Source: Sesamum alatum
Lineage: Eukaryota > Streptophyta > Magnoliopsida > Lamiales > Pedaliaceae
DNA length: 64,000 bases
Assembly (NCBI GenBank): GCA_034509735.1
Contig: JACGWO010000001.1
Location: forward strand, 36,583,966-36,647,965
Reading direction: 5' to 3'
How positions within the stretch are numbered: the first letter of the stretch is position 1; each line of letters starts with the position of its first letter. A program made the position numbers and the translations under genes. Positions 25,555-38,180 of the stretch are shown here, in pieces. A model generated the notes under the pieces. It saw nothing but the letters and a program-made list of their open reading frames with translations, made no database searches and was not told the DNA's origin.

Positions 25555-26710
25555 TGCCTTAGATAAGAAAGTGACCGTGAAGCCAATCTAATTGGGCTAA
25601 TGTAACCTATGTCTGAACATTTTCATTATTTTAGTAAATTATAATGAATAAGAAAGTGATATTCATTTGGCTCAATACTTTGTCTGTATTCACTTACTGC
25701 TTTACATTAATTGTTCACTGCACGAGCAAAGCCCACAAACTGAAAACACATTCTGAGAAACTGGAACTGTGCATTAGATGGTGGTTCATGAAATTAGTTT
25801 CTCCGGATATGTCTGAAACACTCCAAGTCAAGGAATCTCGAGATAGGGTATCGAGAACCTGTGTGAGACTTGCACTAAGAAATCGGTCGGTATGACTTGT
25901 ATTCCCGGTTCCAACATTACGCATTGATCCTTGGACTTGAGGGATCACTGAGATCACCTACACACCGTGCCTATATCATAGGTATGGCAAAAGGTTACCA
26001 AGTCGAGTAACTCGGTTGACATAAGCTGTATCTAGTGTAGTCAAGATGTATAGCGTGACAGTATGTCTTAAGAGAGAATCCATCTCCTATCAGAAGGCTG
26101 ATGGTCATATCTCACTTTACTCTGAGACTAGTCCTTGATAAATCTGTGGCCATAGTAACTGAATAATGGGTAGGACCCCTGTGACGTTTAGTAAGGACGA
26201 GGCAAGTCTTAGGGCAAGAATGGGTACCTACAGATCCTTGCCCTAGACTCTAAGCAGTGATATTGTAGATGGAAGGATAAACGTATTGAAGAGCCTAAAT
26301 GTTCACACCATAAACATTCACCTAGTCTCTAGTATCATGGACCGTTGCTAGATGGTCACCCATGGTGACGGACGAATTTCTATCATGAGATGATTGGGAA
26401 TTCGGTCAAGTCTACTTGAGTGTGAACCTAAAGAGTAACACACAATCCGCCCGCAACGAATGTATTTAATTTAGAGAAGTTGAACAATTTAATTACATTA
26501 AATTGGTTCCCTTTCCTTTCTTGGTTTGTTAATTCATTTAATTAGATTACATGAAATTAACTGATAAATTAGATTTATTAAAACAAATTAAATGGACTTA
26601 AAATAAATATTAATTATAAAGCCCCATGGTTTATTTAAATAGGATTTAAATATTCCATAATTAGATCCATCATAGTGATGGACGGATGAGATTAAAGAGG
26701 AGAGATCAAG
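25555..26710 (+). mobile_element. Ty1/copia LTR, subfamily B, truncated
   Basis: Starts in degenerate form near 25555 (GTGACCGTGAAGCC matches GTGACCATGTAGCC of the LTR at 59601). It follows subfamily B through the conserved core at about 26330-26375 to 26710 (equivalent to about 60810). There a younger LTR interrupts. Its 3' half was not found in the window. Confidence 0.78.
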
Positions 26711-28924
26711 TGTTAGAAAAGGTGACCAGAAAGCCAATTGGATTGGCGGTTTTGGGAACTATTCGCCAATCTTTATTAATACAATATTATCCTGATGAAT
26801 TGAGTAAGTATTCATCACTGGCATTGTGTTTGTTGTGCTTACTACTAATGTTGAACGGCGTTTCAGCGTCACAACAAATGCCCACAGACCAAACTGGATA
26901 ACCCATGTATTTGGGTTGCGCATTGAATGGCGGCTATGAAACCAACTTCTGAGGGTTGGTCTAAAACGTTCCAAGTCGAGGACCTCGAGACTGGGCATCG
27001 AGTGTCCTATTGAGACTTGCACTAAGTATTGCATTAACTGGGTGAGTGCCGAGCTTCATCGGCGACAGACGAAGGTTATCTATGCAATTTTAGTGGGTTA
27101 GTTGACAAGATGATCGACTGACAGAACTGACTCACGGGAATTGCCATATGGAAGCCTTGGAGGCTTGGTCGGTATGACTGAAATTCTCGGTTCTGATAGT
27201 ACAGGATTAGTCCTCGGACTTGAGGAATCATGGCAGTCACGTGCATACGAAGGGTGTATCTTGGATCTGGCGAGAGGTGATCATTTCGTAAGATGGTCAT
27301 TCTAAGGCTTGTCCAGTGCAGTTGGAGTATGTAGCGAGGACGGTGGATTCCAAGATAGGATATGTCCCTTGTCAGTATATGACGGTGATATCTCCTATGC
27401 GCTCTGAGATGGTTTAGACTCTGAAAGTCTATGGCCATAGCAATTGATTGAGTAGGGAAGGATTTCCTACGTCAATCGATAGAGTAAACACATCTCGGGT
27501 ATGAAGCATAGTTGCCTAGTCAAAGATGGGAACCGAAGCCCAATTCCATACCCTAGACTAAGACCCGGAGACGGTCAAAGTAGGACCGTACCCATATGAA
27601 ATCGGCGTCTAAATGTTCACGCCAATATTCACCTAGTCTCTAGTGCCATGGACCGTTGCTAGACGGCCACCCATGGTGACGGGCTCCTGTTGGACACGAG
27701 CCCAAGTCTAGCTCAGGATGAACCTAAAGGGTCACACACAAATCACCGAGAGGTGAAGGAATTGACTTGGAGTCAATTTCATAGGATGATAAGTAATTGG
27801 ATTACTTATGGGATTGTCCATTGGATGGACGGGCCGATATTGTATCGGGCGCTCATTTTCGGTAATGGGATTTATCGATTAAGTAGAGAATCGAAGCTTG
27901 AATATTTAATTGGATTAAAAGATTAATGGGAATTATTTAATTGGACCATGAATTAAATAGGATTTAATTCTTGGGCTTATTGTAATTGAATTACAATAAA
28001 ATCCGGTCCATTAAATGTTGACCCAAGAGAGGTGTTAATTCCACTTTTGGAATTAGAAGAAGTTGGACTTCTTCTAAAAGGGAATGGATGGAAATTACTT
28101 CTTTTGGAAGTACTAAAACTGGCCATGAAGGCCTTTGATGACAAGTTGACTTGTCTCTTTTGGAAATAGACAAATCAATTCCAATCAAGCCTCTTTCACT
28201 TGGTATGATTAAATCATACCTTATGAAATAGTAGGCTTGATTGATGATTAATGTATCTAGACAAATCAATTCCAATCAAGCCGCTTTCACTTGGATTGAT
28301 TGGAATGTATCTAGACATCCTTGGATAAACCTAGACACATTCCAATAATCATATTAATAAAGTATATATATATGTGTATATACTATCCTCAAAGACAAGA
28401 GTTTTATTATTCATCTTTTTCTAGGAAAAAGATAAACACTCTCTACCCACTCTCTCTACTCTATAAATCCTCTTTGTTGATTCATTGATCTAGGATCAAT
28501 TGAAGAACAAAGTAAGATCAAGAAGGAACACTAATTTGATATTGTATTCCCTTCTTTGATTTCATACTCCAGATCCGTTTTTCTCTAGCAAGAAAAATGA
28601 GATCTCTCCCAGTGTGGTGTGAACTACGTTAGAAGGTCTCTACGTTGGGAGCTGGAGTGGATGAACGTCGGGAGGAATCAAACCATATAGCGGATCGAGA
28701 TACAAAATCGAGAAAGGTATTCCGATTTACATTCATGCTCTTGATTTCTTTTTTATTCTATAACCACGAACGCTTGTTTATTTTATATGTTTATATTTTC
28801 CGTTTATACACCAATAGCCCGATAACGTTCAAGGGAATACCCCTTGAACGCGATTTATATTCTTTTATTCCACATGTTTTGACTCCATCGCGCTTCCGCC
28901 GCGTTCCCGGGCCGCTTTCCTTCA
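26711..28924 (+). mobile_element. Ty1/copia 5' LTR, full length
   Basis: A 2214-bp LTR from TGTTAGAAAAGGTGACC at 26711 to CTTTCCTTCA at 28924, with a primer-binding site next to it and a leader, gag and pol relics in order after it. It closely resembles the LTR at 35987-38132, so the two are taken as the pair of one element. The conserved core is near 27645-27685. AT-rich TATATATATGTGTATATAC at about 28364 may hold the TATA signal. Confidence 0.9.
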
Positions 28925-28926
28925 AG

Positions 28927-28939
28927 TGGTATCAAAGCT
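28927..28939 (+). promoter_or_regulatory. Primer-binding site (initiator tRNA-Met)
   Basis: TGGTATCAAAGCT, two bases after the LTR end. It differs from the TGGTATCAGAGCC consensus by two changes, in line with an older inactive copy. Confidence 0.87.
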
Positions 28940-30724
28940 CGGATCGGTGTATGTGGCTATGGATTACATGTTTTTATGTGCAAGCATGTTCAACGTGTTT
29001 AGATCAGCTCTAAAAGCATTTGTTTATTGCTTTTAATTTTCATAAATATTTGTTGAAATTCACATATATAATTATGCGATTAATCATGGATATTTGGGTG
29101 ATCATTAAAAATTGGATTTTCTGAAATTTGGGTATTTATTTTAGTTTTTTACATGCAGAACAAAAAAAAATTACAGCAGCAGCAACAGCCACTGTCGGTC
29201 GGCAGCAGGCTGCCTGCTGCAGCGCGCCCGCACGACCAGGCGTGCGCACAGGGCGCGTGTGTGCGCTGCCGGCCAGCACGGCCTAATGGCTGGGCCATTT
29301 TTTTTGTCGTTTTTTTTGAAAAAATTGATTTTCTGGTATTCTGCATATTTTTTCTAAAATATTTAATTTATGGATGATTTAATTTTAGTTGAGAATGATT
29401 TTTTCTAAAATTAAATTGTCTAAGATAATTTTGGAAATGATTTCCAAACAAAAAAAAATGTGCACGGGTTGTACGAGGTTTCTAATATCTATTTTTAATT
29501 GTATTTTTTACATGTATTTTTGTGCATTTAAATTATGTTATGGAATGATATTAGATATCATTTATTTAATACATGGTTTGTATTATTTGGAGCATGATTA
29601 TATTGTATATGTAATTATGTTATGTTTTGTTAATTGGATTAACAAGGGATGATCACGAAGCCCATTGACCTGTGTATGGTTTTAAATTCCTTTTGGGTGG
29701 GGCCTGCGTGACTCTTGTTTTGGGACTATTATCTCCCACTTTCGCCTCATGATGTTAAGGCTTGTCTTTTTCCTTTTATTTCTCATGTATTCCATTTCTC
29801 TTGTAATGAGAATAGTTAGGAATTTTTTGGTGAGGTTTTACACTTTATGTATAATAAGGCAAGCCTACGGAGAAAAAGGAGGCCTACGTTGAACGAAGGC
29901 CCAAAGTGACACATCAAGGCGAAACAAATAGAGTACATGACATTGGGTTAATTTGTTATAATAGTGTAGGACCACCGTAGACAGCCTATAGACTCATTGC
30001 GGGCTCAATAGATCGCATAGGTTGGGCCCGTGATCATCCAACAGGGGTATGCTAGATTTACTTGCATGCGATGCATTTATTTAAATGCTTTGTAATATTG
30101 GATATTTATGCATGCAAAATATTAATGTGATGAGGTCTAATTTCGAACTCTCACTTGGTTGGACCGAGTTGAAATATTAGGTCCATGATGGACTTCGATC
30201 AAAATGATTTTGATCTGTCCAAGCCTTCCACCCATAGCAATATCGTGAGGAAGCTACCGCTACCAAGTATGGTCTCACGAGTCGTGGCACATTTGGAATA
30301 GAGGAAAGCTGCATCGTTGTTGTGAACAAAAAGTATGCTCACTGTTTCCCTATCTCACGAGTCGTGGGGGGCGACAGTTGAGGTATGATTTGGTTGATGG
30401 GTCGGGCCTAACATCAAGTAGCATGATTCACTTGGAGTCATCGGGATCATGTGAAGAGGTGAGGTAGAATATCTTCAGAATCTTATCGGATGAGAATGGT
30501 ATTGGATACCTCCCACAAGGCGTTTCCATGTGAATCGTAAAAGTAGGGCATGGAGAATCGCGCTTGTGGATCCCAAGCCCACTAGGAAATAGTTTCCCGA
30601 AACCCCATTTGAGAGTGATGGGCTTTCGTAGAAATAGTGGGAGGGGTTAATGACTAAAGGACTAAATCTTAAGTCGAATATAATATTGTTATAATCTATT
30701 GAATTTTTTTATGTTTAACTGTTG
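28940..30724 (+). mobile_element. Ty1/copia leader with GC block and twin hairpins
   Basis: About 1.8 kb of untranslated leader. A GC-rich block lies at 29170-29305, starting with CAGCAGCAG and ending in GGCTGGGCCATTTT. Leader sequence shared with 334-1338 and 62480-62900 follows. CACGAGTCGTG palindromes are at 30276-30286 and 30356-30366, about 450 and 370 nt before the gag start. No protein is recognised in it. Confidence 0.8.
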
Positions 30725-31113
30725 ATGTCTAAGAAACCACTAACCCTTATACTTGAGACTAACAAGTCTAATGGAGCATATTACCTCGCCTGGCTGTGAA
30801 ATCTTATGATGATCTTAGATTCAAAGAACCAAACTTATATTCTGGATAAAGTTTTTCCTTAGACCTTGCCAGAAGGGTCATTGCCCAAAGAATGCTTGAC
30901 GTTCAAGAAGAGGCTTGATGACAACTGGAAGGTCCACAACATCATACTGGCATTCATGGATAATGAGATCCAGAAGCAGCATGATAGGCTGGAGGATGTT
31001 GGTTCGATGATGCTTCGATTGCAACAAGTCTATGCGGTCCTAGACCGGCATGTTAGCTATGTTGTAATGAAGGCATTCTTCGGAGCGAAGACGACAGAAG
31101 AATCGTCGGTACA
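30725..31113 (+). pseudogene. gag: Copia gag, N-terminal part
   Basis: ATG at 30725. The frame reads MSKKPLTLILETNKSNGAYY and soon meets a stop where other copies have the WLRNL motif. It then stays readable from 30866 to 31113 (LPEGSLPKECLTFKKRLDDNWKV, NEIQKQHDRLEDV, YAVLDRHVSYVVMKAFFGAK). This is the capsid-like N-terminal domain of copia Gag. It is split at 31119 by a reverse-oriented LTR and resumes at 33083. Confidence 0.85.
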
Positions 31114-31118
31114 AGATT

Positions 31119-33079
31119 TGAAAGCCTATGATAGGCGTGTGGATCGTCCCCGGGAGGAGCACGAATGTGGAAGCGCGATATAAAATAAATTACAAAAATT
31201 TAAAACATGCTTTAAACAAGAACTTAACGTAAACGTTCAAGGGGTGATCCCTTGAACCTCCCAAACATTCGGTGTATCTCATGAACAAATCAAAGAACGT
31301 AAAATCATGGAGGCCGTAGGTTTGTAAAAAACAAAGCAACAAAACGAAAAAACCCTACCCGGTTGTCGTTTTGTCTTCGAGCCGCTACTTGCGTTGTTCC
31401 CCGTTTTGCTCCAAGATCTCGAATTGAGACCCTCTAAATCGTACACGCAATCCACCCACGTATCTTGATCCTCATGCTAGCAAAAAATCAAGTGTATATT
31501 ATTTGGAGAGGACGGATCGATCAAGCATTATGAATTAACGTGATCAACCCTCCTCAGGTTCAATTGTATGAAACAAAGGAACCAAAATATTTTTCTTAGG
31601 AAAGGGGAGAGTGGCTGAGGGAGAGATGTATGTGTGTGTTAAACCTTCATCATCTCTTCTAAAGTGAAGATCTAGGTATATATATAGAGGAGGAATCCTA
31701 TTCCTCTTCAAATTCCAACTTTTGGAAGACTATTTTGATTAGGATTTTGACCTAGTCAAAGTCCTAGTCAAAATAGCTCTTTGATTTGGTCAAATCAATC
31801 CTAGCCATCCATCTCTCCTTTTAATCTCAACTATTTATTTATTTTATGGAATATTTAAATCTTATTTAAATAATCCATAGGGCAATAAATGAATAAAATA
31901 AATAATAATATTTATTTTAAGCCCGTGCATTTAATTTCAATAAATCAAATTTATTATTTTAGTTAAATTCCTTTTCATCCAATTTAATGGAATTAACATC
32001 CCAAGAAAAGAGATCCGATTAAATCTAATTTAAACATCCTATCTCTCCAAATATTTAATTCTAAATTAAATATGTTATGTGTGTAGGTTGTGTGTGACTC
32101 TTTAGGTTCACCTTCAGCTAGACTTCGTCGAATTCCTAGAATCCATCCGTTACCATGGGTGGCCGTCTAGCAACGGTCCATGGCACTAGAGACTAGGTGA
32201 ATATGCGTGGGGGTGAATATTTAGGCTCTATAATAATGTACTTCTGGCTACGGTCTCACCACTTAGGGTCTAGGGCACGGAAATGTAGGTACCCATCTTG
32301 GACCTAAGTATTGGCTTGTCCTACACTAAACGTCGCAGGGAATCCCTCCCTTCTGTTCAGTTACTGTGGTCACAGATTCAGGGACAAGACTCAGAGTATA
32401 GTGAGATGCTACTGTCAGTGCTGTGACAGGAGATAGATCATTTCTTGGAATCTACTGTCACGCTGCACATCATGACTGCACTAGATATGGCTTATGACTA
32501 CTCAGTAACTATGACATGGTAATCTCTCACCATACCTAAGATACAGACACGGTGTACAGGTAAACTCAACAATTCCTCAAGTCCAACGATCAACCTATAC
32601 CGTTGGAACCGGGAACTCAAGTTATACCTATCTGACCCTACTCAAGGTCCTCCGTAAGACGGTTCCCGCGAGTCACCTCAGTCAGCTGCTACCTAGCCAG
32701 CTGACCCACTAACGCTGCATAGATGACCCTCGTCACCCATCGATGAAACACAACAGCAGATGCTTAGTGCAAGTCTCAAGTGGATTCTCGATACCCATTT
32801 CTCGAGATTCCTTGACTTGGAGATTTTCAGACTGATTCGGGGAATCTGATTTCATGAACCTATCTCCAAGCATAGTTCCAGTTCCCGAAATGTGATCTCA
32901 GTCTGTGGGCTTTGTTTGTGCTGTGAACAGTTATAAAGCAGTAAAGTGAACACAGACAAAGTATTAGCCAGATGAACATCACTTTCTCATTCATCAAAGT
33001 TTATTAAAACTCTAAAATTGTTTAGACATAGGCTACATTTTTCTTAATGAAATTGGTTTCATGGTCACCTATTCTAACA
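31119..33079 (-). mobile_element. Ty1/copia LTR, subfamily B, inserted in gag
   Basis: A 1961-bp minus-strand LTR from the CA end (TGAAAGCCTATG in plus orientation) at 31119 to TCTAACA at 33079. gag stops before it and continues after it, and no internal region is attached, so it is a solo LTR. A clear 5-bp duplication is not visible (AGATT against AAAGC), perhaps because of later mutation. The conserved core is near 32150-32195. Confidence 0.88.
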
Positions 33080-33545
33080 AAAGCATGGAGTGATGAGGAT
33101 ATCCCTTGTGGAAAAAGCTCAAAGGCCTCCAAGTTGATCTCGAAAGAGTGATGTACATCGACGTGATCCTTCAGTCTCTTCTCCCCCCACTCGACCCATT
33201 TATAGTCAACTACAACATGCATGGGCTTGAGAAAGACCTTCATGGGTTGATAAAAATGTTGGTTGAGTACGAGGCAACGATTGAAAAATCTGCACCGACG
33301 GTACTAGTGAGGAGGCTTCGACCTCTGAAGCGAAAGGCAAGGGTGTCGGGCGCAGGGAGAGGAAGAAGGCTTAAACAACATCAGCTGATGCCAGCACTTT
33401 GAGTGCTCCTGTTACACCGTTGGGCGGGGTTAAAGGAAAGAGGAAAAGGGTTCGACAGTCAGAGGTTCCGAATGATGTTTGCATTAACTGCGAGAAAATG
33501 GGACATTGGAAGAGGGAGTTTCCTAAAGCCCCTCTCCAATGAAGG
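33080..33545 (+). pseudogene. gag: Copia gag, C-terminal part with zinc knuckle
   Basis: Continues gag after the inserted LTR. The open stretch at 33106-33402 reads LKGLQVDLERVMYIDVILQSL...DPFIVNYNMHGLEKDLHGLIKMLVEYEATIEK, matching the minus-strand gag at 8182-7700. A basic tail and a knuckle at 33483-33530 follow: CINCEKMGHWKREF, with the last Cys changed to Phe. It is frameshifted before the knuckle and not functional. Confidence 0.87.
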
Positions 33546-35974
33546 TGACATTTGAATTGAGTATCAACATGATCACTGTTCTGTTCTTTGGTATTGGATA
33601 CCAGTCGTTCATAACCTGTAAATGGTTCGCAGGTGATAATAAGGAATAAAAAGCTAAGACAGACGATCCTAAGGTTTAGCAATGGCGAAACTGTTGCTGC
33701 AAAGACGAAGGGCTACTTAGGCTTAGTAGTGATCATGTTAAAATTGTGTTTGTGGGAATTATGTAACCTAGCATGATCAAAATATGTTCCATTTATTGTT
33801 GGAAAATTTTGGATAACATAATTTGATCAATAAAATTACTTTTATTGTACAAAGAATGGTGATTCTTGTATGCTAGGTTTGGTACATAAACACTTGACAC
33901 TATCCCATAATTAGATTATGAGTACTCAAAATAAATGACTAAAATGGATAAAATGAAGATGAACTTATGTATTTGGCATCCATGACTAGGTCAGTTTCCT
34001 TTAGTTAAGGATGAGGAAGTTGGAAGATCTAAATAGTCTAGCTATAGATGATTTGGATCTGCTAGCTTGGAAATCTTCTCTGAGAAGGAAAAGACTAAAG
34101 AGCCATTTTGTTAGACAAAGTGGGCTTGGCGATAGTCTATTGGATTAGATCCAAAAGGACTTCTATGGATTACTAAATATACAGGACCAGAAGAGGGTTC
34201 ACAAGTCTAAAAACCTTTGGAAGGTTCAGGGAATTAGAGTTGGTGCAGTGAACCAAACTGGTCAGCTTTCGATTAGATCAAGAGGGTGTGTATTTAGTGG
34301 GAGTGCCAATAGCCTATTGGATTGGATCCAAAAAGGATATCTGTAAGGTTGCTGAATACACAAGACTAAAAGCACAAGTCTAAGAACCTTTGGTAGGTTC
34401 CGGGTATTAGACTTGGAGTGATGAATCAAATTGGTCACCTTTGATTGGATCGAGAGGACGTGTATTTAGTGGGAGTTCTCGAATATCCGAATGAGAATGG
34501 AATTATCAATCAGTGAAATTCTTCTTGAAGAGGCCATGGTTAAGTGGTCTCTGATAAGGGAGAAAACGAACTCTGTTGGACTTGGCTTGCTCGTTACCTT
34601 AGCCCATCTAGACATAGACTTGAAAGTTGCTAGGTTGAGAAACATGCACTTTCTTAAAGTCATGATCTAGTTACAATATTGGATATAGTTTGACAAGACT
34701 ATATCCTACAAAGTTCTTGAGTATGTGAGATGGTCCTGCATACGTCAAGGGACTAGTAGGAAGACAGAGTAGACTCGGTGTCTGGTTTGTGCAGGTCTAG
34801 TGCAAAATAATGCAAACATTAGGTTATTTCCCACTACCTATATTCCTGTCCTCCTAAGGACGACCAGAATACCTTAGATACCTTATGGGTACAGGTTTCT
34901 AGGTCCGACCGGTCAATTGGAGCATGATCTAAAGGACATATGAAGAAGCGATGTTGGACATCGGGATTGGATCAATAGTTTGGAGCCATGGGATCTGTCT
35001 TGAAATTCAAACTAGGTTTGAGATTTCATGTATTTGGAATATTCATTTTGATGAACCCATATGATGTATGACTCGGTTAATAACGAGCATTAGGGTCAGT
35101 GGGAGTGTGGTTGTGTTCCGAGTGTTAAGCGTGTAACGTCTTATTCATTTGGAATGAAATTAAGATATTAGAAAACACTAGAAACACGAGTATTGTTCAC
35201 GAAATTCTCTATAAAAGGAATTGGATTCCTATTCATAGGACCAAGCTGTCCAAAACTTGCTCACGATTGACTAATGAGGAAGCTCAGATGTTTTACATCC
35301 CCTACATCTTTGCCGTACGCAGCATGGGTATGTTGTTCGGTGCACAGGGCCTGATGTTGTTCATGCATCGTACATAACAACGAATATCGGGTGTGTACCG
35401 ACGAGGCAATAGACAACAGTTGAGAGCAGTCTTTAAGACCTGAATAAGGATTAGAGAAGTGTTCTAGTTGCACGGTTTATGGAGAGTTGATTCTGGAAGG
35501 CTATAGCGATACTAACTTCTAGAATTATGTGAATAATGTTTAGTCTCAATACCTATGTATGTTCGGACTTAATGGTGAGTGTGGTAGCTTGGAAAGGTTC
35601 CAAGCAGGATACCACGACGTTTCATCACAAAAGTCGAATATATGCCAACTTTGGAAGTTATTTCTATAAAGTGGTTTGGATGAAAATGGCACCCATTGGA
35701 TGGATGGATTGCCTAGCACAGCCGAGCCAAGAGTTGTCTGGGAGGTTGACAATTAGGCTATGGCTAAAGCCTTTTAGGCCCCAGATCTCATCACAAGATC
35801 CATGAAAATTTCTTAGACAGCCACCATCTGCAGGTAGCGATGGTAGGAAGAGGCGAGATACGGTTAGACCTTTACCTCGGTAGAAAAATAGAGTAGACCA
35901 GCGAGACTGAGTTGGTATCGCAGATTACTCATTCTCAGAAGGTTTTGAGTGACATGGGTAATTGACTTTAAGGA
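33546..35974 (+). pseudogene. Degenerate copia pol, plus strand
   Basis: Collinear with the relic at 13166-15478. Traces of GAG-pre-integrase (LCIWHP-LGQ) are near 33960-34000, the integrase end (YVKGLVG-like) near 34740-34790, the RT C-terminus (KLSK...NEEAQMFYIPY) near 35245-35320, and RNase H near 35575-35800. Stops and indels fill every frame. A repeated phrase about taking 'GTGTATTTAGTGGGAG' occurs at 34288 and 34458, suggesting a local duplication. Confidence 0.68.
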
Positions 35975-35986
35975 CAAGTGGGAGAT
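35975..35986 (+). promoter_or_regulatory. Polypurine tract
   Basis: AAGTGGGAGAT just before the TGTTAG start of the 3' LTR, as at 15479-15489. Confidence 0.8.
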
Positions 35987-38132
35987 TGTTAGAATAGGTG
36001 ACCAGAAAGTCAATGAATTGGTGGTTTTGGGAACTATTCGCCAATATTTATTAACACAATATTATCCTGATGAATAGAGTAAGTAATCATCACTGGCATT
36101 GTGTTTGTTGTGCTTACTACTAACGTTGAACGACATTTCGATGTCACAACAAATGCCCATAGACCAATTGGGAAACCCATGTAGTTGGGTTGCGCATTGG
36201 ATGGCGGCTATGAAACCAACTTCTGAGGGTTGGTCTGAAACGTTCCAAGTTGAAGACCTCGAGACTGGGCATCGAGTGTCCTATTGAGACTTGCACTAAG
36301 TATTGCATTCACTGGGTGAGTGCAAAGTTTCATCGGCCACAGATGAAGGTCGTCTATGCAATTTTAGTGGGTTAGTTGATTAGGTGGTCAACTGACTGAA
36401 CTGACTCGCGGGAATCGTCATATGGAAGTCTTGGAGGCTTGGTCCGTATGACTGAAATTCTCAGTTCCGATAGTACAGGATTAGTCCTCGGACTTGAGGA
36501 ATCATGGCAGTCACGTGCATACGAGAGGTGATCATTTTGTAAGATGGTCATGATAAGCCTTGTCCAGTGCAGTTGGAGTGTGTAGCGGGGATGGTGGATT
36601 CCAAGATTGGATCTGTCCCCTGTCAGTATATGACGGTGATGCCTCCTATGCGCTCTGAGATGGTTTAGACTCTGAAAGTCTATGGCCATAGCAATTGATT
36701 CAGTAGGAAATGATTTCCTACGTCGATCGATAGACTAAATGCATCTCGGGTATGAAGCATAGTTGCCTAGTCAAGGATGGGACCGACGCCCAATTCCTTA
36801 CCCTAGACTAAGACCGGGAGACGGTCGATAGTAGGACCGTACCCGTACGGAATCGGCGCCTAACTATTCACGCCAACATTCACCTAGTCTCTAGTGCCAT
36901 GGACTGTTGCTAGACGGGCTCCTGTTGGACACGAGCCCAAGTCTAGTTGAGGGTGAACCTAAAGGGCCACACATAAATCACGAAGGAGGTGAAGGAATTG
37001 ACTTGGATTCAATTTCAGATAATGATAAGTAATTGGATTACTTATGGGATTGTCCATTGGATGGACAGGCTGATATTGTATCGGGCCCTCATTTTATTGG
37101 TAAATGGGATTTATCGATTAAGTAGAGAATCAAAGCTTGTATCTTTTAATTGGATTAAAAGATCAATGGGAATTATTTAATTAAACCATGAATTAAATAG
37201 GATTTAATTCTTGGGCTTATTGTAATTGGATTACAATAAAATCTGGTCCATTAAATCTTGACCCAAGAGAGGTGTTAATTCCACTTTTGGAATTAGAAGA
37301 AGTTGAAATTCTAAAAGGGAATGGCCGAAAATTACTACTTTTGGAAGTACTAAAACTGGCTATGAAGACCTTTGATGACAACTTGACTTGACTTGTCTTT
37401 TTTGGAAAGAGACAAATCAATTCCAATCAAGCCTCTTTCACTTGGTATGATTAAATCATACCTTATGAAATGGTAGGCTTGTTTGATGATTAATGGGGAT
37501 TGATTGGAATGTATCTAGACATCCTTGGATGAACCTAGACACATTCCCATAATCACATTAATAAAGTATATATATGTGTATATACTATCATCAAAGACAA
37601 GAGTTTCATTATTCATCTTTTTTTAAGGAAAACGATGAACACTCTCTACTCGCTCTCTCTACTCTCTAAATCCTCTTTGTTGCTTCATTGATCTAGTATC
37701 AATCGAAGAACAAAGTAAGATCAAGAAGGAACACTAATTTGATAGTATAACCCCTTCTTTGATTTCATCCTCTAGATCCGTTTTATCTCTAGCAAGAAAA
37801 ACGAGATCTCTCCTGGTGTGGTGTGGACGACTTTAGAGGGTCTCTACGTAGGGACCTCGCATGGATGAACGTCGGGAGGAATCAACGCGTATAGCCGATC
37901 GAAATACAAAATCGAGAAAGGTATTCCAATTTACATTTATGCTCTCGATTTCTTCTTTTTCTATAGCCACGAACGCTTGCTTATTTCATATGATTATTTT
38001 CTGCGTTTATACATCGATAGCCCGGGAGCGTTCAAGGGAACACCCCTTGAACGCGATTTAAATTCTTTTATTCCGCACGTTTTTATCTCCATCGTGCTTC
38101 GCCGCGTTCCCGAGCCGATCCGCTTTCCTTCA
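35987..38132 (+). mobile_element. Ty1/copia 3' LTR
   Basis: A 2146-bp LTR from TGTTAGAATAGG at 35987 to CGCTTTCCTTCA at 38132. It is the probable partner of the LTR at 26711. The conserved core near 36895-36920 has lost a piece: the copy jumps from CTAGACG straight to GGCTCCTGTTGG. Its right edge coincides with the start of the duplicated O-methyltransferase upstream segment, copy A. No target duplication matching the left LTR flank was found. Confidence 0.88.
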
Positions 38133-38180
38133 GAGTTAGGCCTCATTGGGACCGATTTGGTTTTTAACTATGCCCGAATT

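Noticed and set aside
31114..33084. 5-bp target duplication around the LTR in gag
   Set aside because: The flanking bases (AGATT and AAAGC) do not match, and other alignments would require moving the LTR ends.
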